A stretch of DNA of 64,000 bases from NCBI GenBank assembly GCA_947853665.1, contig CANTXF010000017.1, forward strand, positions 121,510 to 185,509. The letters are read 5' to 3'. Every line of letters starts with the position of its first letter. Position 1 is the stretch's first letter. Origin of the DNA: an uncultured Deferribacterales bacterium (GTDB lineage Bacteria; Chrysiogenota; Deferribacteres; Deferribacterales; Mucispirillaceae). The position numbers and the translations under genes were made by a program. Positions 50,781 through 59,749 of this stretch are shown one piece after another. The notes beneath the pieces were generated by a model. It ran no database searches, was not told where the DNA came from, and worked only from the letters and a program-made list of their open reading frames with translations.

Positions 50781-51728
50781 GTGGAGGTGGAGCCTCCCGG
50801 CCTGCCGGTAAAAGGCGGAGCGAGGCCCCTTTCTCCCGGGGACAGGGTTACGGCGTCCGTAATTTCATCTGACGGAAAGGGCGGCCTTATTTTAAACGTA
50901 AGGGGCGTTAAAACGGCGGCTTTCGCCGAGGGGGCCGCGTCTCCGGGAAAGTCAGTCAGGGTGGAGGTCCTGCAAACAGAGCCGGAGCTTAAGGTAAGGA
51001 TTCTGCCGGAAAATCCGTCTTCACGGCAGGCGGCGCGTTCAGGCCCTGTGGCCGCGCTTATTTCGGAATCGGCGGAGAGGGAAGCCCTTTCCGGCATGAA
51101 ATCCGGCGGTGCGAAAATTTTTAAGGACGCTGTGCCGCTGCTTGCCAGAGAGGCCGCCTCCTTCAGCCAGAAAGAGGTTGCAGATATTCTTAAAAACCTG
51201 GGCGGGGCTAGAATTTCCGCCTTTCTGCCGGAGGAGATAAAAAAGGCTGTCAGGGACGGCGGCAATTTTTTTGAAAACAAGCTCCTTAAAGGCATTTCGC
51301 CCGAAAAAGACGCCAAGGCTCTGGCTTACGCTTCCGGAAACGACGCGGCCAGAGGCGCGGTAACCAAAATGCAGATAGCTAATATTCTGATGAACGCCGA
51401 TATTTTCACCTTTTTCGACGGAGACGACGAGCTTGATTTCGATAACGGGGTTATGAGGTTCAGGAAAACGCCTTCGGGGGATATGAGCCTTTATATGAAG
51501 GTGGATTTTACACATCTGGGCGAAACGGTTATTTCTTTCGCCAAAGCTCCGGAATCCTGCTACTACGTTACCGTAAGGACAGAAAAGGATATTTCCGGGG
51601 ATTTGGCTTCCGTTAATATTCCCGGGCTTTTTATCCGGTGGGCCCGTCTGGGGCCGAAGGACTGCTCTTTTTTTGAAATAAAGCCCGGAGATTTCTCTCT
51701 TTTAGATAATTTCGACCTGAAAGCGTAG
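50781..51728 (+). CDS. FliK-like (hook-length control) protein
   Basis: 315 residues from a GTG one base after the previous gene. The N-terminal part has an S1/OB-like strand pattern (LSPGDRVTASVISSDGKGGL). The C-terminal third (about 225-300: MSLYMKVDFTHLGETVISFA, YYVTVRTEKDIS, FIRWARLGPKDCSFFEIKPG) resembles the C-terminal domain of FliK/HrpP-type substrate-specificity switch proteins, which act on FlhB. Similarity is weak and no other fliK is in the window. It is the last gene of the flagellar cluster. Confidence 0.45.
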   Translation: MEVEPPGLPVKGGARPLSPGDRVTASVISSDGKGGLILNVRGVKTAAFAEGAASPGKSVRVEVLQTEPELKVRILPENPSSRQAARSGPVAALISESAEREALSGMKSGGAKIFKDAVPLLAREAASFSQKEVADILKNLGGARISAFLPEEIKKAVRDGGNFFENKLLKGISPEKDAKALAYASGNDAARGAVTKMQIANILMNADIFTFFDGDDELDFDNGVMRFRKTPSGDMSLYMKVDFTHLGETVISFAKAPESCYYVTVRTEKDISGDLASVNIPGLFIRWARLGPKDCSFFEIKPGDFSLLDNFDLKA

Positions 51729-51786
51729 CGATTCGCGTTTGGATCAAGGTTTAATCCGGTATTTCCGCCGGCAGCCAAATACGTTC

Positions 51787-51815
51787 TTGCGGAAGGGCGG
51801 GGAAAAGGCTATTCT
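51787..51815 (+). promoter_or_regulatory. Sigma-70-type promoter of pyk
   Basis: TTGCGG (51787-51792), 17 bases, TATTCT (51810-51815). The start would be about 51822, with AAGGA (51834-51838) in the short leader before the ATG at 51845. Confidence 0.55.
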
Positions 51816-51844
51816 GCCTTAGCAAAAAGATTTAAGGAAAAAAT

Positions 51845-53266
51845 ATGGTCAAACATTCCAAGACAAAACTCGTATGTACTATCGGCCCTGTTTCAAACAG
51901 CAGGGAAATGATTAAAAAAATGATTGAAAACGGCATGAACGTAGCGCGCCTTAATTTCTCCCACGGTAACCACGACACCCACCGGGCCACTATACGCCTG
52001 GTGCGGGAGGTGGCCGCCGAGCTTGGGGTTTACGTAGGCATACTGCAGGATCTGTGCGGCCCGAAAATAAGGCTGGGCAGGCTTCCGGACGAAGGCGTGC
52101 GTCTTATAGACGGCCAGGAGGCGGTTCTTGCCGCTTCCGACGACGACTGTTCCGGCTGTATCCCCGTGGATTATCCCGGCATATACAACGAAGTAAAGGA
52201 AGGCGAGCGCATACTGATAGCCGACGGCATGATGGAGCTTGCCGTAAACCGCGTGGAAGGCCGCAGGATATATTGCAGGGTCGTTACAGGCGGCATAGCC
52301 TTTACGAGAAAGGGCGTTAATATGCCTCAGTCGAAGCTGCAGGTGTCCGCTTTCAGCGAGAAGGACAGGGCGGACCTTCTTATGGGGCTTGAAGAGGAAG
52401 TGGATTTTGTCGCCATGTCTTTCGTACGCAGCGTTAAAGACCTTGACGAAATAAAAAAGGTAATTTCAGGAAGCCGGAACGCGCCTAAACTCATCGCAAA
52501 AATAGAAAAGCCTCAGGCGGTGGAAAACCTTGATGAGATCCTCGAAGCGGTGGACGGCGTAATGGTGGCAAGAGGCGACCTGGGGGTCGAGATGCCTCTG
52601 GAGCAGATACCCCACGTGCAGAAAAGGATAATAAAGGCGGCCCGTATGGCCGGCCGTATGGTGATAACGGCCACCCAGATGCTTGCCAGCATGGTGGCTT
52701 CTCCCAGACCTACCAGAGGGGAAACCACCGACGTGGCCAACGCCGTTCTGGACGGCACGGACGCCCTTATGCTCTCCGACGAAACGGCTAACGGCCGTTA
52801 TCCCGATCTGGCGGTGGAGACGCTTTCGAAAATAGCCAGGGCGGCGGAGCCTTACGCCATGTCCTCCTTAAGCCTCGACAGCGTTGATTCTTACGGCGCT
52901 TCCTCCTTTACAAGAGCCATAGGCCGGGCGGCCTGCTGGCTGGCCAAGGACATCAATGCGGCCGCCGTCGTTTGCTTTACCACTTCCGGATACGCGGCTT
53001 ACAGCATATCCATGTTCAGGCCGGACTGCAAAATACTGGCCGTTACCCTCACTAAAAGCGTATGCCGCAAAATGAGCCTTATCTGGGGCGCTACGGCCGT
53101 TCTCGGCAAAGGCGTTACGGATACGGACACCTTAATAGCGGAGGCCAGGCTCAAGGCAAAAGAAGCCGGGGTGGCGAAGGCCGGGGATAAAATAATAGTT
53201 ACCGCCGGGCTGCCTTTCGGCCTTACCAGCACCACAAGTTTTTTAAGGATAATAGAAGTCGACTGA
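51845..53266 (+). CDS. pyk: Pyruvate kinase
   Basis: 473 residues. It transfers phosphate from PEP to ADP, the last step of glycolysis. The N-terminus (KLVCTIGPVSNSREMIKKMI, then MNVARLNFSHG), the active-site signature IAKIEKPQAVENLDEILEAV followed by DGVMVARGDLGVEMP, and the VANAVLDGTDALMLSDETAN block are intact. The C-terminal allosteric domain (about 350-473) is complete and ends GLPFGLTSTTSFLRIIEVD. It is a single-gene unit with its own promoter and terminator. Confidence 0.97.
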   Translation: MVKHSKTKLVCTIGPVSNSREMIKKMIENGMNVARLNFSHGNHDTHRATIRLVREVAAELGVYVGILQDLCGPKIRLGRLPDEGVRLIDGQEAVLAASDDDCSGCIPVDYPGIYNEVKEGERILIADGMMELAVNRVEGRRIYCRVVTGGIAFTRKGVNMPQSKLQVSAFSEKDRADLLMGLEEEVDFVAMSFVRSVKDLDEIKKVISGSRNAPKLIAKIEKPQAVENLDEILEAVDGVMVARGDLGVEMPLEQIPHVQKRIIKAARMAGRMVITATQMLASMVASPRPTRGETTDVANAVLDGTDALMLSDETANGRYPDLAVETLSKIARAAEPYAMSSLSLDSVDSYGASSFTRAIGRAACWLAKDINAAAVVCFTTSGYAAYSISMFRPDCKILAVTLTKSVCRKMSLIWGATAVLGKGVTDTDTLIAEARLKAKEAGVAKAGDKIIVTAGLPFGLTSTTSFLRIIEVD

Positions 53267-53278
53267 CGTCTTTTAACT

Positions 53279-53306
53279 CCGCCCGCCCGCCGGGCGGTTT
53301 CTTTTT
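53279..53306 (+). terminator. Intrinsic terminator of pyk
   Basis: CCGCCCG (53279-53285) and CGGGCGG (53291-53297) form a 7-bp stem around CCCGC, followed by TTTCTTTTT (53298-53306). It lies 12 bases after the pyk stop. Confidence 0.88.
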
Positions 53307-53369
53307 CCGGCGAATCGCCCTAACTTCATACGGTTAAAGTTCTTTATTTATAAATCCCGGCTTATTGGG

Positions 53370-53399
53370 TTGCCAAGGCTTCTTTCGCGGCTGTATAAA
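53370..53399 (+). promoter_or_regulatory. Possible promoter of glpABC
   Basis: TTGCCA (53370-53375), 18 bases, TATAAA (53394-53399). A leader of about 90 bases with GC-rich repeats (GGGGCCTTG..., CCGGCCTTG...) precedes GGAGG and the glpA ATG. No clear operator is recognised. Confidence 0.5.
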
Positions 53400-53494
53400 T
53401 GACCGTGGGCTTTCGGGGCCTTGTCCGGCGGTAGCGTTCCCCCGGCCTTGTTCCCTTGCCCGGCTAAAGGTTTTTTTACTGGAGGCATACTAAT

Positions 53495-55123
53495 ATGCGT
53501 GATTTTAAAGGCATTGCCGATACATGGTTCGACGTTGTGATAATAGGCGGCGGGGTTACAGGGGCCGGTATACTGCGGGATCTTTCCATGCGGGGTCTGA
53601 AAACAGTCCTTTTTGAAAAAAGTGACCTTGCGTCCGGCACGTCCTCCCGTTTTCACGGTCTTCTGCACAGCGGAGCCAGATACGCTGTTACGGACCCGGA
53701 AGCCGCGGCCGAATGCGCCTCCGAAAACGCCGTGCTGAACCGTATAGCAAAATATGCCGTAGAGCCTTCTGGCGGTATGTTCGTCCGCACTAAAAACGAC
53801 GACAGGGATTTTGAGGAGCGCTGGAAAGAGGGCTGTTCCGCTTCCGGCGTTTTTTTCGAGCGGATATCGGCCGGAGAAGCCAGGGAAATGGAGCCGGGGC
53901 TTACCTCCGACACGGAATCGGCCTATCTTGTTAAGGACTGCGCCGTCGACGGCTTCCGCCTGGTATGGCAGAACGTGCTTTCCGCCGGCTTTTACGGCGG
54001 CGATTTCCGCACCTACGCCGAAGTTGCCTGTATAGAACATTCGGGAGGCAAGGTAACGGGCGTAAGGGTAAGGGACGCCGTTTCCGGGGAGGAAATATCC
54101 GTTCCCTGCGGCTGCGTGGTAAACGCCACCGGCCCGTGGTCCGCACATACTGCAAAACTCGTGGGGGCCCATATCGGCATAAAGCCGGACAAAGGGGCGC
54201 TGCTGGCCTTCAACCACCGTTTCTGCAGCCGGGTGGTAAACAGGCTCCGCATGCCTTCCGACGGGGATATATTCGTTCCCCACGGCTCCGTAACTATTTT
54301 CGGCACCACGTCATCCGACGCTTCCGGGCCGGACGATTCGCAGCCCTCCGACGCTGAGGCGCGCTATCTTGCCGGGCTTGCGGGAGAGATATTTCCCGAG
54401 ATAGAAAGCCACAGGATATTAAGGGCTTTTGCCGGAACGAGGCCGCTGATAGACCTGGATCACGCTCATCTGGGCAGGGACGCTTCCCGTAATTTTATTA
54501 TAACTGACCATGAAAAGGACGGGCTTTCCGGCTTTATAACCATATTCGGTGGCAAATTGACGACTTACAGGCTTATGGCGGAGAAAATATCCGATATTGT
54601 GTGCGGCAAATTTTTTATTACGAAAAAATGCCGCACGGCGGAGGAGGAGCTTCTTCCTTCCATGAGCCAGAGCCTTGCTGACAGAGCTAAAAAAGTGTTC
54701 CCGCCTTCGGGGGCGGAGCTTATTTACGCAAGGCTCGGCCCTCTTTTTGAAACCGCCCTGAAAAAAGCCGAGGCGGACCCCCGCAGAAGGGAGCTTTTAT
54801 GCGAATGCGAATTCGTTACGCTGGCCGAATACGAGACCGCGGCCGCCCTGGATACCAGCGTGAGCCTTTCCGATATCCGCCGCAGAACACGCATGGGCAT
54901 GGGAACGTGCCAGGGCTCCTTCTGCGGTTTCAGGGCCCTGGTCTCCGTGTTCGGCATGGGCCTTAACAGGGAGCGCGGCGGGGCGGAGATTCTGCTACCT
55001 TTTCTGAACGAAAGGTGGAAAGGGATGAAGCCCGCCATGTGGGGGCTTCAGATGCCGGAGGCGGAGCTTATGAAGAATATATATTCGTCCTCCCTAAATA
55101 TTTCCGGAGGTCAGCCCGAATGA
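53495..55123 (+). CDS. glpA: Anaerobic glycerol-3-phosphate dehydrogenase subunit A
   Basis: 542 residues. This flavoprotein oxidises glycerol-3-phosphate to dihydroxyacetone phosphate. The FAD-binding motif DVVIIGGGVTGAGILRDLSM is near residue 12, ASGTSSRFHGLLHSGARYAV near 48, and the C-terminal BFD-like [2Fe-2S] region with CECEFVT and RTRMGMGTCQGSFC near 430-470. The three-gene order A-B-C with 4-base and 14-base junctions matches the E. coli anaerobic enzyme. Electrons pass to menaquinone through GlpC. No glpF, glpK or regulator is adjacent. Confidence 0.95.
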   Translation: MRDFKGIADTWFDVVIIGGGVTGAGILRDLSMRGLKTVLFEKSDLASGTSSRFHGLLHSGARYAVTDPEAAAECASENAVLNRIAKYAVEPSGGMFVRTKNDDRDFEERWKEGCSASGVFFERISAGEAREMEPGLTSDTESAYLVKDCAVDGFRLVWQNVLSAGFYGGDFRTYAEVACIEHSGGKVTGVRVRDAVSGEEISVPCGCVVNATGPWSAHTAKLVGAHIGIKPDKGALLAFNHRFCSRVVNRLRMPSDGDIFVPHGSVTIFGTTSSDASGPDDSQPSDAEARYLAGLAGEIFPEIESHRILRAFAGTRPLIDLDHAHLGRDASRNFIITDHEKDGLSGFITIFGGKLTTYRLMAEKISDIVCGKFFITKKCRTAEEELLPSMSQSLADRAKKVFPPSGAELIYARLGPLFETALKKAEADPRRRELLCECEFVTLAEYETAAALDTSVSLSDIRRRTRMGMGTCQGSFCGFRALVSVFGMGLNRERGGAEILLPFLNERWKGMKPAMWGLQMPEAELMKNIYSSSLNISGGQPE

Positions 55124-56355
55124 ACGGTAAAATTTATGACAATATAGTTATCGGAGCCGGTATGGCCGGGCTTCTTAACGCGGTCTTTTCGGCTTCCTCC
55201 GGCAAAAGCGTAAAGCTGATAACGGCCGGGGCCGGTTCTCTTACGATAGGGAGCGGCCTGATAGACCTGCTGGGATACAGCACGGTTGGAGGCATACTGA
55301 AAGATCCTTTCGACGGTTTTTCTACCCTTGAGGCGGGGCACCCTTACCTGAAGTGCGGCCGCGCTGCGATAGATAAAGCCGTGAGGGCGTTTCTCGATAT
55401 CTGCGATAAGCGCGGCTTTCCCTATCTTCCCGCCAATGGCTGCAGGTTTGTCCCTACGGCTATGGGTAGGCTTAAGCCCAGCTTTCTCGTGCCGCCCTCC
55501 ATGGATATGGAAAGCCTGCGCGGAGCGGAGACCGTTTACGTTGCGGGCGTCGACGGGATGAAAGATTTCAGCCCGGAAATAATATGCGGCGCCTTTTCTT
55601 CCATGGAGTATTTTAAGTGCAAGCGCTTCGAGCCTTTGAGCGTATCTCTGCCCGAGCTTGGCGCGGCGGGCTTCGGCTCTATGGAGGCGGCCCGCTTTAT
55701 GGATTCGGAGGAGGGCTGTTCCGCCTTTATAGACCGCCTTAAAGGAAAAATAAATACCGGCTGCGGCATGATCATTCCTCCTATTCTCGGAAGCAAGCCC
55801 GGCCTGTGGGTTTACGAGCGGGTAAAATCAGAGCTTAACGCGGAGATATGCGAAAGCGCTGTCATTCCTCCCGCGGTTACGGGGTACCGCCTGCGCTCCA
55901 TGCTTATGGGGTTTCTCGGCGATTTGGGCGTGGAGCTTGCCGAAAACGCGCGGGTAATTTCCGCCGAAGTGAAAAACGGAAGATGTATTTCCGTCAGTAC
56001 GGCTGGGCCGGGCGGAGTGAAAAGCCACCGGGCCGATAATTTTACCGTGGCTTCCGGCGGGTTTTACGGCGGCGGGTTAACGTCCGCCGCGGGCAGAGTC
56101 TGGGAGAGCGTTTTCGGCCTTCCGGTCAAAACGCCGGACGGCTGGGCTTCGGCGGATTTTTCGGAACGGCAGAATTATTCCGGATTCGGCGTTTCCGTAA
56201 ACGACAGGCTGAACGCCTGCGACATATTGGGAAAGCCCGTATATGAAAACGTTTACTTCGCCGGACGGATAATAGCCGGGGCGGACAGCCCCTACGAGCA
56301 TTCCGGCAACGGCGTTGCTCTGGCCACATCATATCTTGCGGCTTCCCTTTTATAG
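55120..56355 (+). CDS. glpB: Anaerobic glycerol-3-phosphate dehydrogenase subunit B
   Basis: 411 residues from the ATG at 55120, which overlaps the glpA stop by 4 bases and gives the right N-terminus (KIYDNIVIGAGMAGLLNAVF). GlpB is the second flavoprotein of the GlpABC complex. A family C-terminus with NVYFAGRIIAGADSPYEHSG is present. An earlier in-frame start would lie well inside glpA and is not needed. Confidence 0.94.
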   Translation: MNGKIYDNIVIGAGMAGLLNAVFSASSGKSVKLITAGAGSLTIGSGLIDLLGYSTVGGILKDPFDGFSTLEAGHPYLKCGRAAIDKAVRAFLDICDKRGFPYLPANGCRFVPTAMGRLKPSFLVPPSMDMESLRGAETVYVAGVDGMKDFSPEIICGAFSSMEYFKCKRFEPLSVSLPELGAAGFGSMEAARFMDSEEGCSAFIDRLKGKINTGCGMIIPPILGSKPGLWVYERVKSELNAEICESAVIPPAVTGYRLRSMLMGFLGDLGVELAENARVISAEVKNGRCISVSTAGPGGVKSHRADNFTVASGGFYGGGLTSAAGRVWESVFGLPVKTPDGWASADFSERQNYSGFGVSVNDRLNACDILGKPVYENVYFAGRIIAGADSPYEHSGNGVALATSYLAASLL

Positions 56356-56369
56356 GCGTATAAGAAGGC

Positions 56370-57587
56370 ATGCCGCCGATAAAAAAAGAAATCAACCCGG
56401 ATCTGTGCACCGGATGCTCCGCCTGCACCGTGTCGTGTCCTGTGGCGCAGGCCGCCCCGGAATTTCCCGGTCCTAAAATAGCCGGGCCCGTTTCGGAGCG
56501 TTTCCGGCTTTCGGGCGTTGCCGGTGCGGAGCGGATTTCTTATTGCTCCAACTGTAAAAACTGCGATATAGCCTGTCCCAGAGGCGTGCCGGTATCTCTT
56601 ATGACCATGGCGGCTTTAAACGGGCAGGACAACGGGATAAGGCCGTCTTTAAATAACCTTATTCTCGCAAACGGCCCCGCTATGGCGCGCGTTGCCGGTA
56701 TATTTCCCCATTTTCTCGTGAAATTTGCCATGGAATCCCGTCTTTCAAGGCTGATTCTCGACGGCCTTGGAATAGATAAACGCTCTCCGCTGCCCGTTTT
56801 TGCCGGGGAGTATTTTCCCGACGTTTTTAAAAAACGCAAAAAATTCAAATCGGATAAAAAGGTCGTGCTTTTTTCCGGCTGTTTCATAAATTTTTACGAC
56901 CCGGAAACGGGGACGGATTTCGTCGATATACTTGAAAAAGCCGGTTATGAGGTTATCCTGCCGGAAGGCCTTGTATGCTGCGGCCTTCCGATGGCGGCAA
57001 ACGGGTTTGCCGGCAAAGCCGCGAAAAACGCCGCCGTGAATTACGGCATCCTGAAAAAATACTGCGGCGAGGGAATACCCGTTACTGCCCTGTGCCCCTC
57101 CTGCGCCCTTATGCTTACGCGGGAGTACGGCGAAATGTTTCCGGAGGCGGTTTCCGGAGAGCCTCTTGCCGTCGCGGACGCATGCTCCTTTATAGCCTCG
57201 CTTATGGAAAAGGGGGAGCTTGAAGCGCGCGAAGGAAATATCGGCGGTATGAGCTTCATATATCACGCTCCGTGCCATTTGAGGGCCGCAGGAGACGGGC
57301 TTCCCGGATACGAGCTGCTGAAGCGGCTCGCGGGAGACGCGGTAAAGAACGCTTCCGCCGGGTGCTGCGGCATCGCGGGCAGCTACGGCTTTAAAAAGGG
57401 CAAATATGAGATTGGTATAAAAGTTGGCCGCGCCCTGTTCGACGAGGTTAAAAAAAGCGGCGCCTCTTTAGCCGTTTCCGAGTGCGGCACCTGCCGCGTT
57501 CAGATAACCGGCGGCACCGGAGTCAGGGCCGCGCATCCCGTTTCAGTCGTAAAAAAGTTTACGGTCTTAAGCGGATTTACGCGTTAA
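56370..57587 (+). CDS. glpC: Anaerobic glycerol-3-phosphate dehydrogenase subunit C
   Basis: 405 residues. It anchors GlpAB to the membrane and passes electrons to menaquinone. Two [4Fe-4S] motifs lie at the N-terminus (CTGCSACTVSCP and CSNCKNCDIACP). Two CCG domains follow (SGCFINFYDPETG...GLVCCGLPMAANG and APCHLRAAG...AGCCGIAGSYGF). No long transmembrane helix is seen, as in other GlpC, so membrane contact is through amphipathic parts. The end overlaps a convergent gene by 4 bases. Confidence 0.94.
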   Translation: MPPIKKEINPDLCTGCSACTVSCPVAQAAPEFPGPKIAGPVSERFRLSGVAGAERISYCSNCKNCDIACPRGVPVSLMTMAALNGQDNGIRPSLNNLILANGPAMARVAGIFPHFLVKFAMESRLSRLILDGLGIDKRSPLPVFAGEYFPDVFKKRKKFKSDKKVVLFSGCFINFYDPETGTDFVDILEKAGYEVILPEGLVCCGLPMAANGFAGKAAKNAAVNYGILKKYCGEGIPVTALCPSCALMLTREYGEMFPEAVSGEPLAVADACSFIASLMEKGELEAREGNIGGMSFIYHAPCHLRAAGDGLPGYELLKRLAGDAVKNASAGCCGIAGSYGFKKGKYEIGIKVGRALFDEVKKSGASLAVSECGTCRVQITGGTGVRAAHPVSVVKKFTVLSGFTR

Positions 57588-57997
57588 TTTATCCTTTCCC
57601 GCCGGAAAATTTCCGATTTATAAGTACCGGCCGTTTCCGTTATCCGTTTTTCCCCGGCGGCGGCTTTTCCGCATATAATGTGCATGGGAGCCCGGAGCGC
57701 TTTTTTCATCCTTACTGATAGGATACGCTCCTCTTTTCTGATTTTTGAAAAAGAACGCGCGAGGAAGCAGGCGGCTGAAAATGCGGATACGAGCAGAACC
57801 GCGTGCAGAGGCCGCGCTCCGCCCAGCGCCCGCGCCGTTAAAGCCGCGGCTGTAAAAAGGCACGGCAGAAAAACGCAGTTGAAAAGGATAATATCTTTTT
57901 TCCCTGCGATGGCCCTGTCCGTCCGTTCGATATTTCTCAACGATTTGTATGCCGACCGCAAATGTTTTTGTGTCCGGCTTTCTTCATCAATATTCAT
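57584..57997 (-). CDS. Small two-helix membrane protein, unknown
   Basis: 137 residues. The N-terminus is charged (RTQKHLRSAYKSLRNIERTD), two hydrophobic helices span about 36-59 and 65-84, and a basic C-terminal tail follows. A weak AGCAGG precedes the ATG. A promoter-like TTGAAT-18-TAATAA lies upstream on the same strand in AT-rich DNA. It is convergent with glpC and overlaps its stop. No family is recognised. Confidence 0.55.
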   Translation of the reverse strand: MNIDEESRTQKHLRSAYKSLRNIERTDRAIAGKKDIILFNCVFLPCLFTAAALTARALGGARPLHAVLLVSAFSAACFLARSFSKIRKEERILSVRMKKALRAPMHIICGKAAAGEKRITETAGTYKSEIFRRERIN

Positions 57998-58645
57998 CGC
58001 AACCTGCTCGGACGTTTATATACAAGGTTTTTTATTAATTTTAAGGATACATTTCATTCAACGTGATTGCAATAAATATTCGTGCTCTATAAGTTTATTA
58101 ACATTAAGACAATAATTCTTTTTTCCTTATAATTAATAATTGTTGTTTTATTTCTAAAAAAATGGTATTTAAAAAATAATTGGATTTCAGCCGCCTATCG
58201 CTTGCTTAGCAGGGGTTACGCAAAGTTGAATTCCGGTTTGACTTTTTGTCCTTTTTATTTTTAAACCGGCTGTTTTCGTGACCGGCAGCTTTCTTCGCGG
58301 TATTGTTCGCCGCGGAAGCCCGCCGTACGCGGCCCGAACGAAGTGGGGATTTTAACCGATTTTCCCATGTTTTGCCGCGTTCTGAAGCTGAAAAAAGCTC
58401 CTGTTTTGCGAACGCGCCGTTCTTTCTGGCCGTATCAGCGGCCTTTTCGAAATAAGCCCGTATCCAAGGGGCCGGAGGATCGGGCGTGGCTGCCGTTTGA
58501 GCTTGGGCTCTTCCGGTGGGCCGGGGGGGGGACATTGTCCATGCCGCCGGTCGGGTAACTTTCATGATTAGTCATGTACTTAAAAAGCGTCTCCGAAATG
58601 GTTTAGGGGCGCTAACATCTTGTGCGAACGCACCAGGGGGTTTGT
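57998..58645. other. Long non-coding stretch upstream of the hydrogenase operon
   Basis: 648 bases with no convincing gene. 58020-58200 is strongly AT-rich, unlike the rest of the window. 58233-58269 is bounded by CCGGTTT and AAACCGG around a T-rich interior beginning TTGACT. 58305-58339 can form a 10-bp hairpin with a 2-base bulge (GTTCG-CCGCG with CGCGG-cc-CGAAC). A tract of nine G follows near 58525. The operon leader and its control sites are presumably here, but no well-formed promoter was found. Confidence 0.6.
58563..58576. promoter_or_regulatory. Palindrome CATGA-N4-TCATG upstream of hybO
   Basis: Perfect 5-bp arms around TTAG, 70 bases before the hybO ATG. The 5-4-5 layout is that of CRP/FNR-family sites, but the sequence does not match the FNR consensus TTGAT-N4-ATCAA. 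It is a candidate operator for an unknown regulator. Confidence 0.35.
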
Positions 58646-59749
58646 ATGATTGAACGAAGCTTGTTAACTGCCGGATTATCCCGGCGGGATTTCATGAAGG
58701 CGGTTACCACAGCCACCGCCGTTATGGGATTGCCTCTGGCGATGGCCGAGCAGGTCGTCGCGGCGGCCGAAAAGCCCGATAACCGCCCGCCGGTAATCTG
58801 GCTGCATTTTCAGGAATGCACCGGCTGTTCCGAAGCCCTTTTACGCGCCAATCACCCGGGGATAGCGGAAGTTATTCTCGAACTCATCAACCTCGAATAT
58901 CAGGAAACTCTTATGGCGGGAGCCGGACATCAGGCCGAAGCAAGCCTTGAAAACGCCATTAAAAAATACGCCGGAAAATATATACTCATAGTGGAAGGCT
59001 CCATACCGAAGCTGGATAACGGCGTATGCTGCCAGATAGGCGGCAAGACCGCTATGGAATCCTTCAAGCACGCCGCCGAAAACGCGGCTTACGTCATCAA
59101 CCTGGGCGCCTGCGCCTGCAACGGCGGTATCGTGGCCATAGAGCCGAACCCCACCCAGGCTTTCGGCGCTCCCGAGTTTATGCCGGAAGGCAAGCCTTAC
59201 ATAAACCTGCCCGGCTGCCCTCCCAACCCGTATAACCTTCTCAGCGTAGTGCTTTATCTCCTTACTTTCGGCGCGCTGCCCGAGCTGGACGCTCAGAACC
59301 GTCCTCTTTTCGCTTACGGCCGCCTTATCCACGAACACTGCGAACGCCGCCCTCATTTCGACGCCGGCCGTTTTGTAAGGGAGTTCGGCAGCGAGGAGCA
59401 CAAGCTGGGCTACTGCCTCTATCACATGGGATGCAAAGGCCCCGAAACTTACGCCAACTGCTCCATAATACACTTTAACGACGGCGCGGCCTGGCCCATA
59501 GGCACCGGATGCCCCTGCATAGGATGCACCGAGGGAAGCGTTCTGTTCAAAAACAGCCTCTATTCCCTTGCTACCGTGGCTCAGCCCACGCCTAACGCCA
59601 ACGTTCCCACCGCGTCTCCTGAAGGCTTGGGACAGGGCGCTACACCGACCCAGACCGCGTTTGTCGGAGCCGCCGTAGGTCTTGCCGTGGGAGCGGGAGC
59701 GGTGTACGCGGCCAGACTGCCGAAGGAGCCAGAGGATGAAAACAAATAG
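58646..59749 (+). CDS. hybO: [NiFe] hydrogenase small subunit, HybO type
   Basis: 367 residues from the ATG with AGGGGG upstream. A Tat signal with SRRDFMK (Arg13-Arg14) directs export of the folded dimer. It carries three Fe-S clusters: proximal Cys58, Cys61, Cys156, Cys191; distal His229, Cys232, Cys257, Cys263; medial Cys272, Cys291, Cys294. Pro284 is kept, which fits a [3Fe-4S] medial cluster. There is no CxxC-to-six-Cys change of the O2-tolerant proximal type. Additional Cys occur at 128, 158 and 289, next to cluster ligands. The C-terminal helix (about 337-357) anchors it in the membrane. Confidence 0.95.
   Translation: MIERSLLTAGLSRRDFMKAVTTATAVMGLPLAMAEQVVAAAEKPDNRPPVIWLHFQECTGCSEALLRANHPGIAEVILELINLEYQETLMAGAGHQAEASLENAIKKYAGKYILIVEGSIPKLDNGVCCQIGGKTAMESFKHAAENAAYVINLGACACNGGIVAIEPNPTQAFGAPEFMPEGKPYINLPGCPPNPYNLLSVVLYLLTFGALPELDAQNRPLFAYGRLIHEHCERRPHFDAGRFVREFGSEEHKLGYCLYHMGCKGPETYANCSIIHFNDGAAWPIGTGCPCIGCTEGSVLFKNSLYSLATVAQPTPNANVPTASPEGLGQGATPTQTAFVGAAVGLAVGAGAVYAARLPKEPEDENK

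Noticed and set aside
58206..58565. 119-codon frame on the - strand (and a 71-codon frame on +) in the hyb upstream region
   Set aside because: Low-complexity Ala/Pro/Lys/Asn composition, no ribosome site, no domain pattern, and passage through a G-tract; treated as non-coding.
58563..58576. FNR box upstream of hybO
   Set aside because: Spacing fits, but CATGA-N4-TCATG differs from TTGAT-N4-ATCAA at key bases; kept only as an unassigned palindrome.
58646..59749. O2-tolerant [4Fe-3S] proximal cluster in the hydrogenase
   Set aside because: The position before the second N-terminal Cys is Gly (CTGC) and the later extra Cys is at 158 rather than 161, so the six-Cys pattern is absent.
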